From positions 1-64,000 of the forward strand of contig CAXEUY010000005.1 of assembly GCA_963999645.1 (NCBI GenBank): a stretch of 64,000 bases of DNA, given 5' to 3'. Source of the stretch: MedAcidi-G1 sp002294285 (GTDB lineage Bacteria > Actinomycetota > Acidimicrobiia > Acidimicrobiales > MedAcidi-G1). The translations under genes and the position numbers were made by a program. The notes beneath the pieces are model-generated. The model was not told the DNA's origin. It saw only the letters and a program-made list of their open reading frames with translations, and made no database searches. Shown piece after piece: positions 42,753 to 51,840 of this stretch (its first letter is position 1; each line of letters begins with the position of its first letter).

Positions 42753-44018
42753 ATGTCAGACAAATACTATGACTTACTAGTAATCGGAGGAGGTCCAGCT
42801 GGTGCAGCTACTGCTTACTGGGCGGCATCAGCAGGACTCAAGACAGCAATTGTCGAAAAAAAGGTTTTTCCACGGCAAAAAACCTGTGGTGATGGACTTA
42901 CACCACGAGCAGTTCATCAATTATCGGAAATGCAACTAGATCACAAACTCACCGGATACCACAAATATGAAGGACTTAGAGCTATAGCTCATAATAAAAG
43001 TATTGAAATGAAATGGCCGGATCACCCTGTGTTTCCTTCTCATGGGTATGTAGTAAGAAGATGCGATCTGGACACGATGGTTGTTGAAAATGCAATTTCT
43101 GCAGGAGCCGAATTTTTTGAAGGTATGGAGGCGATCCGTCCTCTCCATGATGACAATTCCGAAATTCAAGGAGCTTTAGTAATAAATCATGAAACTTCTG
43201 AGGAGTTAGAAATAAAAGCAAAATTTCTTGCGGTTGCAGATGGTGCAAACTCTCGTTTCGGTAGATCCTTGGGTAGCAACCGAAATAAAAGTTATCCAAT
43301 GGGAATGGCCATAAGAGGCTATTTCGAAAGTCCTCTCGATAAGGAACCTTGGATTGAATCTGCTCTTGATGTAAAGGATAGGAATGGTAATTCGATGCCA
43401 GGCTACGGATGGATATTCCCAGTCGGGAACGGAACAATAAACGTTGGTATTGGGCTTCTTTCAACTTTTAGGGATTACCGAGAAGTAAATACAACCCACC
43501 TGTTCAATGAATTTGCTTTAACACTTCCTGATTACTGGGATATTAACCCTCTGACACCAATTGAACCACCTACAGGTGGACGTCTACCTATGGCAGGATC
43601 TGTGGGTCCAAAAGCAGGACACAACTGGCTTTTAGTAGGTGATGCAGCTGGTTCCGTGAATCCTTTTAACGGTGAAGGAATTGATTATGCCTACGAGACA
43701 GGTCGACTAGCTGCTTCTCTTTTCGTAGAAGCAAACCTTCAACATGACAACAAAGTTCTACAGCGATACCCAGACTTGCTTGATGAGGAATACGGCCTAT
43801 ATTTCAAAGTTGCTAGGTTATTTGCGAAAATAATTGGTAATCCAGTTTTGATTAGAGAATTGACGAGAGTTGGCATGCATTCCCAAACCTTGATGGAATG
43901 GGCACTAAAGGTAATGGCGAATTTAATGAAGGAAAATGATAAAGGTTTAGATGAAGCAGCATATGGAATGATCGCTTCAATAGTGAAAATGATTCCTGAC
44001 CAAAGAGTTAGTAAATAA
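42753..44018 (+). CDS. Geranylgeranyl reductase family FAD protein, probable menaquinone reductase
   Basis: 421 residues. The FAD dinucleotide motif is VIGGGPAGAATAYWAA (10-25), then KTCGDGLTPRAV (family Cys motif) and the second FAD motif VGDAAGSVNPFNGEGIDYAYETG. Actinobacterial members such as mycobacterial MenJ saturate one isoprene unit of menaquinone; others act on archaeal lipids or chlorophyll side chains. The neighbours here (cytochromes, complex I) favour a menaquinone role, but this is inference. Confidence 0.88.
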   Translation: MSDKYYDLLVIGGGPAGAATAYWAASAGLKTAIVEKKVFPRQKTCGDGLTPRAVHQLSEMQLDHKLTGYHKYEGLRAIAHNKSIEMKWPDHPVFPSHGYVVRRCDLDTMVVENAISAGAEFFEGMEAIRPLHDDNSEIQGALVINHETSEELEIKAKFLAVADGANSRFGRSLGSNRNKSYPMGMAIRGYFESPLDKEPWIESALDVKDRNGNSMPGYGWIFPVGNGTINVGIGLLSTFRDYREVNTTHLFNEFALTLPDYWDINPLTPIEPPTGGRLPMAGSVGPKAGHNWLLVGDAAGSVNPFNGEGIDYAYETGRLAASLFVEANLQHDNKVLQRYPDLLDEEYGLYFKVARLFAKIIGNPVLIRELTRVGMHSQTLMEWALKVMANLMKENDKGLDEAAYGMIASIVKMIPDQRVSK

Positions 44019-44089
44019 AAATTTCTCGTTATTTTTTAAAAGTTAACTTTTTAATAGTTTTGAGCTGATAAAGCGGTGAGAATAACTAT

Positions 44090-45694
44090 ATGTATTCTTC
44101 TAATGATAAGAATCCAATTTGGTCGCAGCTCGATAACCATCGTGACGAAATTACTCAAAAGTCGATTTCTGAACTATTTAAAGAAAATCCAAATCGAGAA
44201 AGTGATTTCTCAACTTCTTTCGAAAATCTTTGGATTGATGTTTCAAAACAGCTGATTGACTCGAAGACATTTAGTCTCTTTTCTGATCTTGCAGAAGAAA
44301 GCAAAATCAGAAATTCTCTCTCAGATATGATGTCCGGGAGTCCTGTCAACTCAACAGAGGAAAAACCTGCCCTACATACAGCACTTCGTGCGTCTAGAAA
44401 CTCCAAAATTTTAGTTGACGGCGTAGATGTCATCCCCGAGATAACTGAAACTCTAGAAAAAATGGAGGAATTCTCTCATAGTGTAAGAGATGGAAAGTTA
44501 CTAGGTGCTACTAATTCTCCCATCAAGTCTGTAGTAGCAGTGGGTATAGGCGGATCTCATCTTGGCTTATCAATGGCTTGTAAAGCACTTTCAGAATTAA
44601 GCCATCCAGAATTAACAATAAAATTTTGTTCAAGTATCGACCCTATAGAACTGACTCAATCTCTCAGCGGATTAGATCCTGAGACAACTATTTTTGTAGT
44701 GACTTCAAAATCTTTCAGTACAAAAGAAACGCTTTCACTAATGGAAAATGCAAAGGATTGGCTTAATAACTCAATCGGAATGACAGAGCTTTCTAAACAT
44801 ATAGTTGGAGTAACAAACAACAAAGCTAAAGCTCTTGATTTAGGTCTTGAAGAGTCAATGGTTTTTGAGATCCCTGATTGGGTTGGAGGAAGATTTTCAC
44901 TCTCTTCCGCAGCAGGATTAGTTCTTATGATTTCAATAGGGCCAGAGAAATTCTTTCAGCTTCTATCAGGAATGAACAAAATAGATGAAAAGACTCTCAG
45001 TGAGCCTTTCGAATCAAACGGAGTCTTAATACTTTCTTTAATTGACATCTGGAATCGATCTTTTCTCAATCACCCAACTATGGCGATAGTCCCTTACAGC
45101 AGCCAAATGTCAGATTTTCCGTTTTATTTACAACAACTAATGATGGAAAGTTTAGGTAAAAGTAACCTTGCAGATGGACAAGAAACAAAGGGGCCAATTG
45201 GTTCAGTTGTTTGGGGCGCTACAGGCACTGAAAGTCAACATGCATTTTTTCAGTTTTTACATCAAGGCACTGATGTCGTTCCCTGCGAAATGATCAGCTT
45301 CTCTAAAGTGAATAACAATACCTTTCAAGAACAAAAAAATACCCTCTTCGCAAATTTAATCGCTCAAACAGAAGCTCTGGCTTTCGGCTCTGTTAATAAA
45401 GAAAAAGGCTTGAAAGGTCGGACAGATTTGAAAGGAAATAGACCTTCAACTGTCATTCTGGCCCCAGAACTTAGCCCTTACATTTTGGGTCAATTGATTG
45501 CACTATACGAACATCGAACTGTGGCTTCTGGAATGATTTGGGGTGTAAACCCTTTCGATCAGTGGGGGGTGGAATTCGGAAAGAATCTTGCTGTTGAAAT
45601 TGAACTCGAACTAAACAAGAAATCATCATCAAAAATTAACAGTTTTTTGAGTAAAAACCTTCTAAAGAAATTTGAAGAGTTTAAAGATTTTTAG
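44090..45694 (+). CDS. pgi: Glucose-6-phosphate isomerase
   Basis: Interconverts glucose-6-phosphate and fructose-6-phosphate. SIS-type motifs are VAVGIGGSHLGLSMACKAL and VTSKSFSTKETL, and the C-terminal signature LIALYEHRTVASGMIWGVNPFDQWGVEFGK is present, with the catalytic Glu/His/Lys regions intact. Length 534, normal for the large form. It ends convergently with hemL with a 4-nt overlap. The 71-nt gap before it contains the AT palindrome AAAAGTTAACTTTT (44038-44051). Confidence 0.95.
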   Translation: MYSSNDKNPIWSQLDNHRDEITQKSISELFKENPNRESDFSTSFENLWIDVSKQLIDSKTFSLFSDLAEESKIRNSLSDMMSGSPVNSTEEKPALHTALRASRNSKILVDGVDVIPEITETLEKMEEFSHSVRDGKLLGATNSPIKSVVAVGIGGSHLGLSMACKALSELSHPELTIKFCSSIDPIELTQSLSGLDPETTIFVVTSKSFSTKETLSLMENAKDWLNNSIGMTELSKHIVGVTNNKAKALDLGLEESMVFEIPDWVGGRFSLSSAAGLVLMISIGPEKFFQLLSGMNKIDEKTLSEPFESNGVLILSLIDIWNRSFLNHPTMAIVPYSSQMSDFPFYLQQLMMESLGKSNLADGQETKGPIGSVVWGATGTESQHAFFQFLHQGTDVVPCEMISFSKVNNNTFQEQKNTLFANLIAQTEALAFGSVNKEKGLKGRTDLKGNRPSTVILAPELSPYILGQLIALYEHRTVASGMIWGVNPFDQWGVEFGKNLAVEIELELNKKSSSKINSFLSKNLLKKFEEFKDF

Positions 45695-46965
45695 AATCTA
45701 CTATTTGAAATTTCTTTTATTACTTCTGCGGCAATTTCAACCGTTTCATCTATGAGTTTTTCTGTATGAGCCAAACTAGGAAAAATAACCTCGTAGGGAC
45801 CTGGGGCTAGTGCAACTCCTCTTTTAAGCATCCCGTGGAAAAAATTGGGATAAAACCCATTTTCCGCTATCGGTTTTACTTCTTCAAAATTTTTCGGCAT
45901 TTCATCACTAAAGAAAATACCAATTAGTGAACCTACTTTTGGTGTAGTGATTGCAAATCCTTCTGACGAAATAACTTCTTTTAAACCGTTTACTAAACGA
46001 TCTGCAATTACCTCTAAATATTCATATTCAGACTGACCCAGCAATTTAAGTGTTGCATGACCTGCAGCCATAGCCAAAGGATTACCTGACAAAGTTCCTG
46101 CTTGATAAACACCACCAACTGGAGCTAAAAAACTCATTAATTCTTGACTCGCAGCAAAAGCTCCGACGGGTAAACCGCCGCCAATGATTTTACCAAAACA
46201 CCAAATATCAGGAGTGACTCCGTACCAGTTTGAAGCGCCGCCTGAGGACAAACGAAAACCTGTTATAACCTCATCAAAAATAAGCAAAGCCCCAGCTGAG
46301 TCACATGCACTTCTGATTTCACTCAAAAAATTTTCCTTGGGTTCAACAAGACCCATATTTGCGGGAACAGGCTCCACTATGACCGCAGCAATTGTTTGGT
46401 CTATGTCTGGCACTTCGTTAAATGGAACAACTACTGTGTCAGCGACTGCGTTATCTGGAACCCCATCACTGCCAGAAATACCTTGAGTAGCGACACCACT
46501 TCCAGCTTCTGCAAGAAGAACATCAGAATGGCCGTGGTAGCAACCTGAAAATTTAATGATTTTCGAACGTTTAGTGGCACCTCGCGCCAACCTTAATGCT
46601 GTCATCGTCGCTTCTGTCCCACTATTTACAAAACGAATCGATTCAATTCCTCTTACTCTCTCAATAATTGACTCAGCTAAAATCACTTCCTTTTCAGTTG
46701 GAGCCCCATAACTCGTACCATGTGAAGCCGCTTGATTAATTGCTTCAATTACGGCAGGGTGTGAGTGCCCCAAAATCATCGGGCCATAGGATTGAACATA
46801 ATCGATATATCTATTTCCTTCCTCATCCCATACATAGGGACCTTCGGCATTTCTCACGAAATACGGGCTTCCTCCCACTGATTTGAAAGAGCGAACAGGA
46901 GAGTTAACTCCTCCAGGGATAACTTTTTTTGCTCGTTCAAACAAAATCTTGTTCTGATCCGCCAT
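45691..46965 (-). CDS. hemL: Glutamate-1-semialdehyde 2,1-aminomutase
   Basis: PLP enzyme making 5-aminolevulinate from glutamate-1-semialdehyde (C5 pathway). The PLP lysine is Lys259 in IWCFGKIIGGGLPVGAF; IFDEVITGFR and the N-terminal PGGVNSPVRSF are typical. Length 424. Last gene of the haem run, 6 nt after hemB. hemA upstream completes the C5 route. Confidence 0.96.
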   Translation of the reverse strand: MADQNKILFERAKKVIPGGVNSPVRSFKSVGGSPYFVRNAEGPYVWDEEGNRYIDYVQSYGPMILGHSHPAVIEAINQAASHGTSYGAPTEKEVILAESIIERVRGIESIRFVNSGTEATMTALRLARGATKRSKIIKFSGCYHGHSDVLLAEAGSGVATQGISGSDGVPDNAVADTVVVPFNEVPDIDQTIAAVIVEPVPANMGLVEPKENFLSEIRSACDSAGALLIFDEVITGFRLSSGGASNWYGVTPDIWCFGKIIGGGLPVGAFAASQELMSFLAPVGGVYQAGTLSGNPLAMAAGHATLKLLGQSEYEYLEVIADRLVNGLKEVISSEGFAITTPKVGSLIGIFFSDEMPKNFEEVKPIAENGFYPNFFHGMLKRGVALAPGPYEVIFPSLAHTEKLIDETVEIAAEVIKEISNSRF

Positions 46966-46971
46966 TAGTAA

Positions 46972-47967
46972 TTAGCCTTGCAAAATTTCTGCAGCTTGTT
47001 TTGCTGCATAAGTAAGAATTATGTCAGCTCCTGCCCTCTTAATTGAAAGCAAATGTTCCATCATCACGGATTCACCATCTACCCAACCGTTAGCCTCAGC
47101 TGCCTTTACCATGGAATATTCACCGCTCACATGGTATGCAGCAATTGGGACTTCAATCTCTGCTCTAGCTCGTGCAATAACATCTAGGTAAGACAGTGCG
47201 GGCTTCACCATCACAATGTCTGCGCCTTCAGTTATATCAGCTTTAATTTCCATCAAAGATTCTCGAAGATTTGAACTATCTTGTTGATAACCTCGACGAT
47301 CTCCTCCGTCTTTTATGGTCACATCAACGGCATCTCTGAATGGGCCATAAAGAGATGAGGCGTATTTTGCAGAATATGCAAGAATTATTGTGTCAATATG
47401 ACCACCTGAATTCAGCGCTCCGCGAATCGAAGCGACCTGACCATCCATCATCCCTGAAGGAGCGCAAACGTCGGCACCAGCTTCAGCTTGGGCTAAAGCT
47501 ATTTGATTGTAGATCTCAAGTGTCGCGTCGTTGTCAACGGTTCCCGCTGAGGACAAAACTCCACAATGTCCATGACTTGTGTACTCATCAACACACAAAT
47601 CAGCAATGAGTGTCATTTCTTCTCCAAAACTTTCTTTTAAGTCTTTAAGAGCTACTTGCACTATTCCATCTGGATTCCAGGCTTCTGATCCAAACTCGTC
47701 TTTGGATTTCGGGATACCAAAAATAATCACACCAGGTACCCCGAGTTTCCTTAATGAATCAACTTCAAGTCTCAAGCTTTTTATCGTGTGTTGATAAACA
47801 CCCGGTAGTGAAGGTATCTGCTGTGGTTCTTCAATATCTTCCCTAACAAAAAGTGGTGCTACAAAATCATTAACAGAAATTTGTGTTTCTGCTACTAATC
47901 TTCTGATCGCTTCTGTACGCCGAAGTCTTCGAGATCGCCACTCTGGAAACTGCGCATAAATACTCAT
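46972..47967 (-). CDS. hemB: Porphobilinogen synthase (delta-aminolevulinate dehydratase)
   Basis: Condenses two 5-aminolevulinate molecules. Schiff-base lysines are Lys201 (AYSAKYASSLYGPF) and Lys255 (IVMVKPALSYLD). The metal segment reads DLCVDEYTSHGHCG: two of the three zinc cysteines are present (Cys125 and Cys135), but the middle one is Asp127, a mixture of the zinc (Cys-x-Cys) and magnesium (Asp) types. Length 331. 6 nt before hemL, 23 nt after hemD. Confidence 0.96.
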   Translation of the reverse strand: MSIYAQFPEWRSRRLRRTEAIRRLVAETQISVNDFVAPLFVREDIEEPQQIPSLPGVYQHTIKSLRLEVDSLRKLGVPGVIIFGIPKSKDEFGSEAWNPDGIVQVALKDLKESFGEEMTLIADLCVDEYTSHGHCGVLSSAGTVDNDATLEIYNQIALAQAEAGADVCAPSGMMDGQVASIRGALNSGGHIDTIILAYSAKYASSLYGPFRDAVDVTIKDGGDRRGYQQDSSNLRESLMEIKADITEGADIVMVKPALSYLDVIARARAEIEVPIAAYHVSGEYSMVKAAEANGWVDGESVMMEHLLSIKRAGADIILTYAAKQAAEILQG

Positions 47968-47990
47968 ACTGAAAGCCTACGAAGGTATCG

Positions 47991-48737
47991 TCACGACCCC
48001 GCCCATTGTTTAACAGCTTCAACTAGATCTTTTACAGATTGTTCTCTTGCTTCAAAAACTCTCCATCCTAAATTTCGAGCAGTTTCAGCGGTAATGGGGC
48101 CAATACAAATAGCGTCAGGCGGTTTAGGAACGCCAATTATTTCGTAATAACGATTGATCGCTGAAGAAGCCGTAAATACTATTGCATCGGCATCTGCAGC
48201 TACTGATAATAACGTTTTTTCAATTTTGGTATCAATATTTCTATAAGCGACAACCTTCTCGACCTGCCAACCCAATTTTGTTAACCCCTCATAAATTGTC
48301 GGTCTTGCTTTCTCAGCTTGAACTAAAAGAATTCTGTTCTCTTCTTTTGAAGTAGATGGAAATGCCTCAAGAAATCCTTCGGAAAAAGTTCTTTCAGGAA
48401 TAAGATCAACTGAAATTTCAAAGTTTTCAAAAACTTCCGCTGTTGCTTTACCGATAACACCTATTTTAGTCTTTTTAAGGTCATCAACTTTTTGCATGGT
48501 TTTTATAAGACGATGCGCCCCATTAGAGGATGTAACAATGACCCAGTTGTATTTTTTCAAGTTTCTTACTTTGTCTAAAAGCTCTCTACCACCGTCAATA
48601 GGGTCAGCAATCGTAATTAACGGTAGTGAAATAACTTTCACTCCTAAATTTGTCAGCTCAGAAAAAAGTGGCTCAGATTGCTCGGAAGATCTTGTTATAA
48701 CAACTGATTTGCCTGAAAATAAATTTTCTGAATTCAC
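47991..48737 (-). CDS. hemD: Uroporphyrinogen-III synthase
   Basis: Cyclises hydroxymethylbilane with ring D inversion. 248 residues with the two-lobed fold visible as VVITRSSEQSEPLFSELTNLG and WVIVTSSNGAHRLI in lobe 1 and AIVFTASSAINRYYEI and CIGPITAETARNLGW in lobe 2. The family is poorly conserved; the position between hemC and hemB confirms the call. Overlaps hemC by 4 bases. It is a stand-alone gene with no methyltransferase fusion. Confidence 0.93.
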   Translation of the reverse strand: MNSENLFSGKSVVITRSSEQSEPLFSELTNLGVKVISLPLITIADPIDGGRELLDKVRNLKKYNWVIVTSSNGAHRLIKTMQKVDDLKKTKIGVIGKATAEVFENFEISVDLIPERTFSEGFLEAFPSTSKEENRILLVQAEKARPTIYEGLTKLGWQVEKVVAYRNIDTKIEKTLLSVAADADAIVFTASSAINRYYEIIGVPKPPDAICIGPITAETARNLGWRVFEAREQSVKDLVEAVKQWAGS

Positions 48738-49630
48738 ATATTCTCATTTAATAAAAGGCGACCGCCTTCTTCATTCAAAAGTTTATTGGCGATACTCTTA
48801 CCTAGCTTAAACGGATCTATTCCCGCACCTTCTGATTTCAATAGTATTTTCCCATCTTTAGATGCAATGGATGCTTTTAATAGAATTTCCTGATTTTTGA
48901 TTTCTCCATGGGCAGCTACTGGCAAACTGCAACCAGATCCTATTTCAGCCAAAAATGCTCTTTCTGCATCAATTACGTTTCTAACTTCTTGATCTTCAAT
49001 TCTCTTCAATATTTGAATTGTCTGAAGATCTCCTTCACGGCATTCTAAAGCTAAAGCCCCTTGCCCTACTTGTGGCAAAAGTATTGAAGTTTCTAATGTG
49101 TCTAAGTTTTCTGGGAATATATCTAGTCGATCCAAAGCAGCTTTGGCCACCACAACGGCATCTACATTATTTACGTGCGACAATCTTGTCTCTATGTTGC
49201 CACGTAGTTCTTGGAATTTTAGATCTGGTCTCAAATGAGATAGATGTGACCTTCTTCGGATCGAACCAGTAGCAATTAGAGCTCCTTCAGGAAGTTCATT
49301 CCAATGGCAACCCACGAGAGCATCCCTTGGATCAACTCGCTCAGGTATCGATGCAAGTATCAATCCAGGATTTGTTTTAGCTGGTAAATCTTTCGCAGAA
49401 TGAACCGCCATTTCGGCATCACCAGAAAGGACAGCAGCTTGAACATCAGTTACAAAAATCCCCTGACCACCGAGTTTTTCTATGGAAGATTTTTGATCCC
49501 GGTCTCCTGCGGTACTAACAATTACTGTTTCGAACTCTGCTTCAGGTTCAATCTCTGAAAGTAATTCAATCACACGTTGTGTCTGTCTTAAAGCTAATCT
49601 GCTTCCTCGAGTTGCAATACGCAAAGACAA
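48734..49630 (-). CDS. hemC: Hydroxymethylbilane synthase (porphobilinogen deaminase)
   Basis: Polymerises four porphobilinogens using a dipyrromethane cofactor attached at Cys234 (EIGSGCSLPVAAHG). The N terminus RIATRGSRLALRQTQRV and the arginine-rich active-site segment GSIRRRSHLSHLRPDL are typical. Length 298. Follows hemA by 14 nt. Confidence 0.96.
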   Translation of the reverse strand: MSLRIATRGSRLALRQTQRVIELLSEIEPEAEFETVIVSTAGDRDQKSSIEKLGGQGIFVTDVQAAVLSGDAEMAVHSAKDLPAKTNPGLILASIPERVDPRDALVGCHWNELPEGALIATGSIRRRSHLSHLRPDLKFQELRGNIETRLSHVNNVDAVVVAKAALDRLDIFPENLDTLETSILLPQVGQGALALECREGDLQTIQILKRIEDQEVRNVIDAERAFLAEIGSGCSLPVAAHGEIKNQEILLKASIASKDGKILLKSEGAGIDPFKLGKSIANKLLNEEGGRLLLNENM

Positions 49631-49644
49631 TTCTACTTGTTCTT

Positions 49645-50904
49645 TTATAAGTCAAAAAGATCTTGGAGTGCTTCTGCTAGACGTTCACCTTTTGGTGTTC
49701 CAGCCGCATCCTTGAGCCGTATCGTCGGTTCGTGAATTAACTTGTTGGCAATAGAAGACGACAGAATCTCCACAGCTTTCAGTTGTTCAGTTGTCAATTC
49801 GGGAAAACGCCTACGAAGTTTCTGAAGTTCCTCGTCTCGTATTTCTTCTGCTCTGGCATGTAGCTCTGTAACAATTGGGGCAACAGATCTTGCTGAAAAG
49901 AAATTCGTAAATCGTTCTACTTCTTCCTGAACAATATCAATTACAGAAGACACTTCTTTCTCTCTTGCCCGCATACCCTTTTCGGCAAATTCTCTCAAAT
50001 CATCCATATCCAGAAGTGTCACACCATCGAGTTCACCTGCAGCAGGATCTACATCACGGGGGACAGCTATATCTACTATTAACAGTTCTCTACCTTTTCT
50101 GCGGCGTGCTGCTTCATCGAGATCTCCGTATTCAAGAATTGCTGCAGTTGCGCCAGTAGAAGTTAGTAGTAAATCAACTTCTTCCAAATTTTGTGGCAAT
50201 TCATCAAGCCTTACTGCCCTACCATTAAGCCTTTCAGCAGTTTCTACTGCACGATCCCATGTTCGATTAGCGACTCGCAATTCTGCTATCCCACCATCAT
50301 GTAAAGATCTTGCCATTCCTTCACCCATTTCTCCTGCACCCACAACTAAAACACGTTTACCGTTTAAACCATCTAAGTGTGTGTTCGCCATTGCAACTGC
50401 TGCTTGAGAAATAGAAGTTATATTCCGCGAGATTGAAGTCTCACTTCGTACTCTTTTGCCTACTTCCACAGAGTGCTTGAAAAGTGAATTCAATACCGTG
50501 CCAACCGAACGTTCTTCAATTGCCATTTCCCATGCTGACCGGACCTGACCCAAAATCTCATGTTCTCCGATTACGGCAGAATCAATACCCGAGGAAACTT
50601 TGAACAAATGCTCAATCGCCTCCGATCCAAAAAGACCTATCAAATGGTCAGAAAAGTCTTCCGGAGCTACATGTGAAATTTCGGAAAGAAAATTGCGTAT
50701 GTCCTGATAAGCCCCATGAAATTTTTCTGCGTATGCATAAACTTCAATACGATTACAGGTTGAAAGAATAACTGATTCGCTTATGTTGTCTCGTGAGGAA
50801 AGGTCTGCCAAAGCTTTAGGCAATTTTGCCTCTGGCACTGTCATTTTCTCAAAAAGATCAAGAGGGAAAGTGCGGTGGTTAAGACCAACGACAATTACCG
50901 ACAC
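49645..50904 (-). CDS. hemA: Glutamyl-tRNA reductase
   Basis: First committed enzyme of the C5 haem pathway. Catalytic Cys50 lies in ILSTCNRIEVYAY; the NADP domain has VLVVGAGEMGEGMARSL; the C-terminal dimerisation region ends with LFDL. Length 419. It lies 130 nt after rex; that gap is AT-rich, and the imperfect palindrome GGTAATTAGTCACC near its rex end is the only symmetry seen. Confidence 0.96.
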   Translation of the reverse strand: MSVIVVGLNHRTFPLDLFEKMTVPEAKLPKALADLSSRDNISESVILSTCNRIEVYAYAEKFHGAYQDIRNFLSEISHVAPEDFSDHLIGLFGSEAIEHLFKVSSGIDSAVIGEHEILGQVRSAWEMAIEERSVGTVLNSLFKHSVEVGKRVRSETSISRNITSISQAAVAMANTHLDGLNGKRVLVVGAGEMGEGMARSLHDGGIAELRVANRTWDRAVETAERLNGRAVRLDELPQNLEEVDLLLTSTGATAAILEYGDLDEAARRRKGRELLIVDIAVPRDVDPAAGELDGVTLLDMDDLREFAEKGMRAREKEVSSVIDIVQEEVERFTNFFSARSVAPIVTELHARAEEIRDEELQKLRRRFPELTTEQLKAVEILSSSIANKLIHEPTIRLKDAAGTPKGERLAEALQDLFDL

Positions 50905-51034
50905 TAATTCATCTCCTAAGCTGGGTTTCTACAAATTACCTAAACGGAACTTGCTAAATGATTTTTCCTTAAATCGGAGTATATTGCCAACCTTTTGTAA
51001 TGAATATTTTTTGGTAATTAGTCACCTTTTAATA

Positions 51035-51670
51035 TCAATCAATTTTTCTAAGTTGATCGTAGTAACCCAAAATCTGTAATTCAGTTGCTAAATCAACTCT
51101 CCTCAATTCAACTTCCGCGGAAACATCAACAACTGCTGGAGCAAAATTAAGTATCGATTTAATTCCAGCTTTCACTAAACAATCAATTACCTCCTGAGCT
51201 GCCGTTGCTGGTGTTGCTACTATCCCCAGCACCGCAGCCGTTTCAGAAACAAGTTCATCTAGTCCATCCAGATTTTTTACTTTTAAACCATTTATATTTT
51301 TACCTACAACATCCGGATCTGTATCTACAAGTCCCACAATTGGAAAACCGCTAACCTTAAAACCTTCATATTGGCTTAATGCTCGTCCTAAGTTTCCAAT
51401 ACCTACTAAAATCGCAGGCCGTGCTTGGCTTCCTCCCAAAACAACGCCAATCTCATTTATTAAACGCTCAATGTCATATCCCACTCCGCGAGTTCCGTAT
51501 GAACCCAAATAAGAAAGATCTTTTCTAACTTTTGCTTCATTACTTCCAGAAATTTCTGCTAGTTCTCTTGAAGAAATTGTCTTGATACCTGAATCACTTA
51601 ATTCAACTAGTGCACGCTGATAAACGGTAAGTCTAGATAGTGCCGCTTCAGGTAAATTTAAATTCGACAC
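51035..51670 (-). CDS. rex: Redox-sensing transcriptional repressor Rex
   Basis: Senses the NADH/NAD+ ratio and represses respiratory genes when NADH is low. The N-terminal winged helix (about 10-75) contains SRELAEISGSNEAKVRKDLSYLGSYGTRGVGY, and the Rossmann motif VGIGNLGRAL is at 89-98. GTG start. Length 211. In Streptomyces rex heads an autoregulated rex-hemACD operon; the same order occurs here, but no good Rex site was found in the 80 nt before this gene. A strong candidate site lies upstream of the cytochrome bc operon. Confidence 0.95.
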   Translation of the reverse strand: MSNLNLPEAALSRLTVYQRALVELSDSGIKTISSRELAEISGSNEAKVRKDLSYLGSYGTRGVGYDIERLINEIGVVLGGSQARPAILVGIGNLGRALSQYEGFKVSGFPIVGLVDTDPDVVGKNINGLKVKNLDGLDELVSETAAVLGIVATPATAAQEVIDCLVKAGIKSILNFAPAVVDVSAEVELRRVDLATELQILGYYDQLRKID

Positions 51671-51750
51671 ATTCTAATTAGATAACAACTGAGTTTATAA
51701 AGCAAATAATGCAGTTAAATGAATCAGTTAGAGCGAGTCATAATTTTCAT

Positions 51751-51840
51751 CTAGTCAACAAGAAAAACGAACTGTATCAATGCTGCTCCCAAAATAACAA
51801 GCAGCAGCAAACCCATCACAATCGTCGTTCCAAAGCGCAT
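51751..51840 (-). CDS. 29-residue single-TM peptide coupled to the SAM hydrolase gene
   Basis: Reads MRFGTTIVMGLLLLVILG and continues hydrophobically to a final Val-Asp, 29 residues, a single TM helix with a basic N terminus. Its ATG overlaps the stop of the upstream gene (TAATG at 51838-51842), and AAGGTG lies at ribosome-binding distance. Too short for standard gene callers. The translational coupling and clean TM pattern support a real small membrane protein of unknown function. Confidence 0.55.
   Translation of the reverse strand: MRFGTTIVMGLLLLVILGAALIQFVFLVD

Noticed and set aside
44038..44051. AAAAGTTAACTTTT palindrome before pgi
   Set aside because: Pure A/T-type symmetry in an AT-rich gap; could occur by chance and is not tied to a known site.
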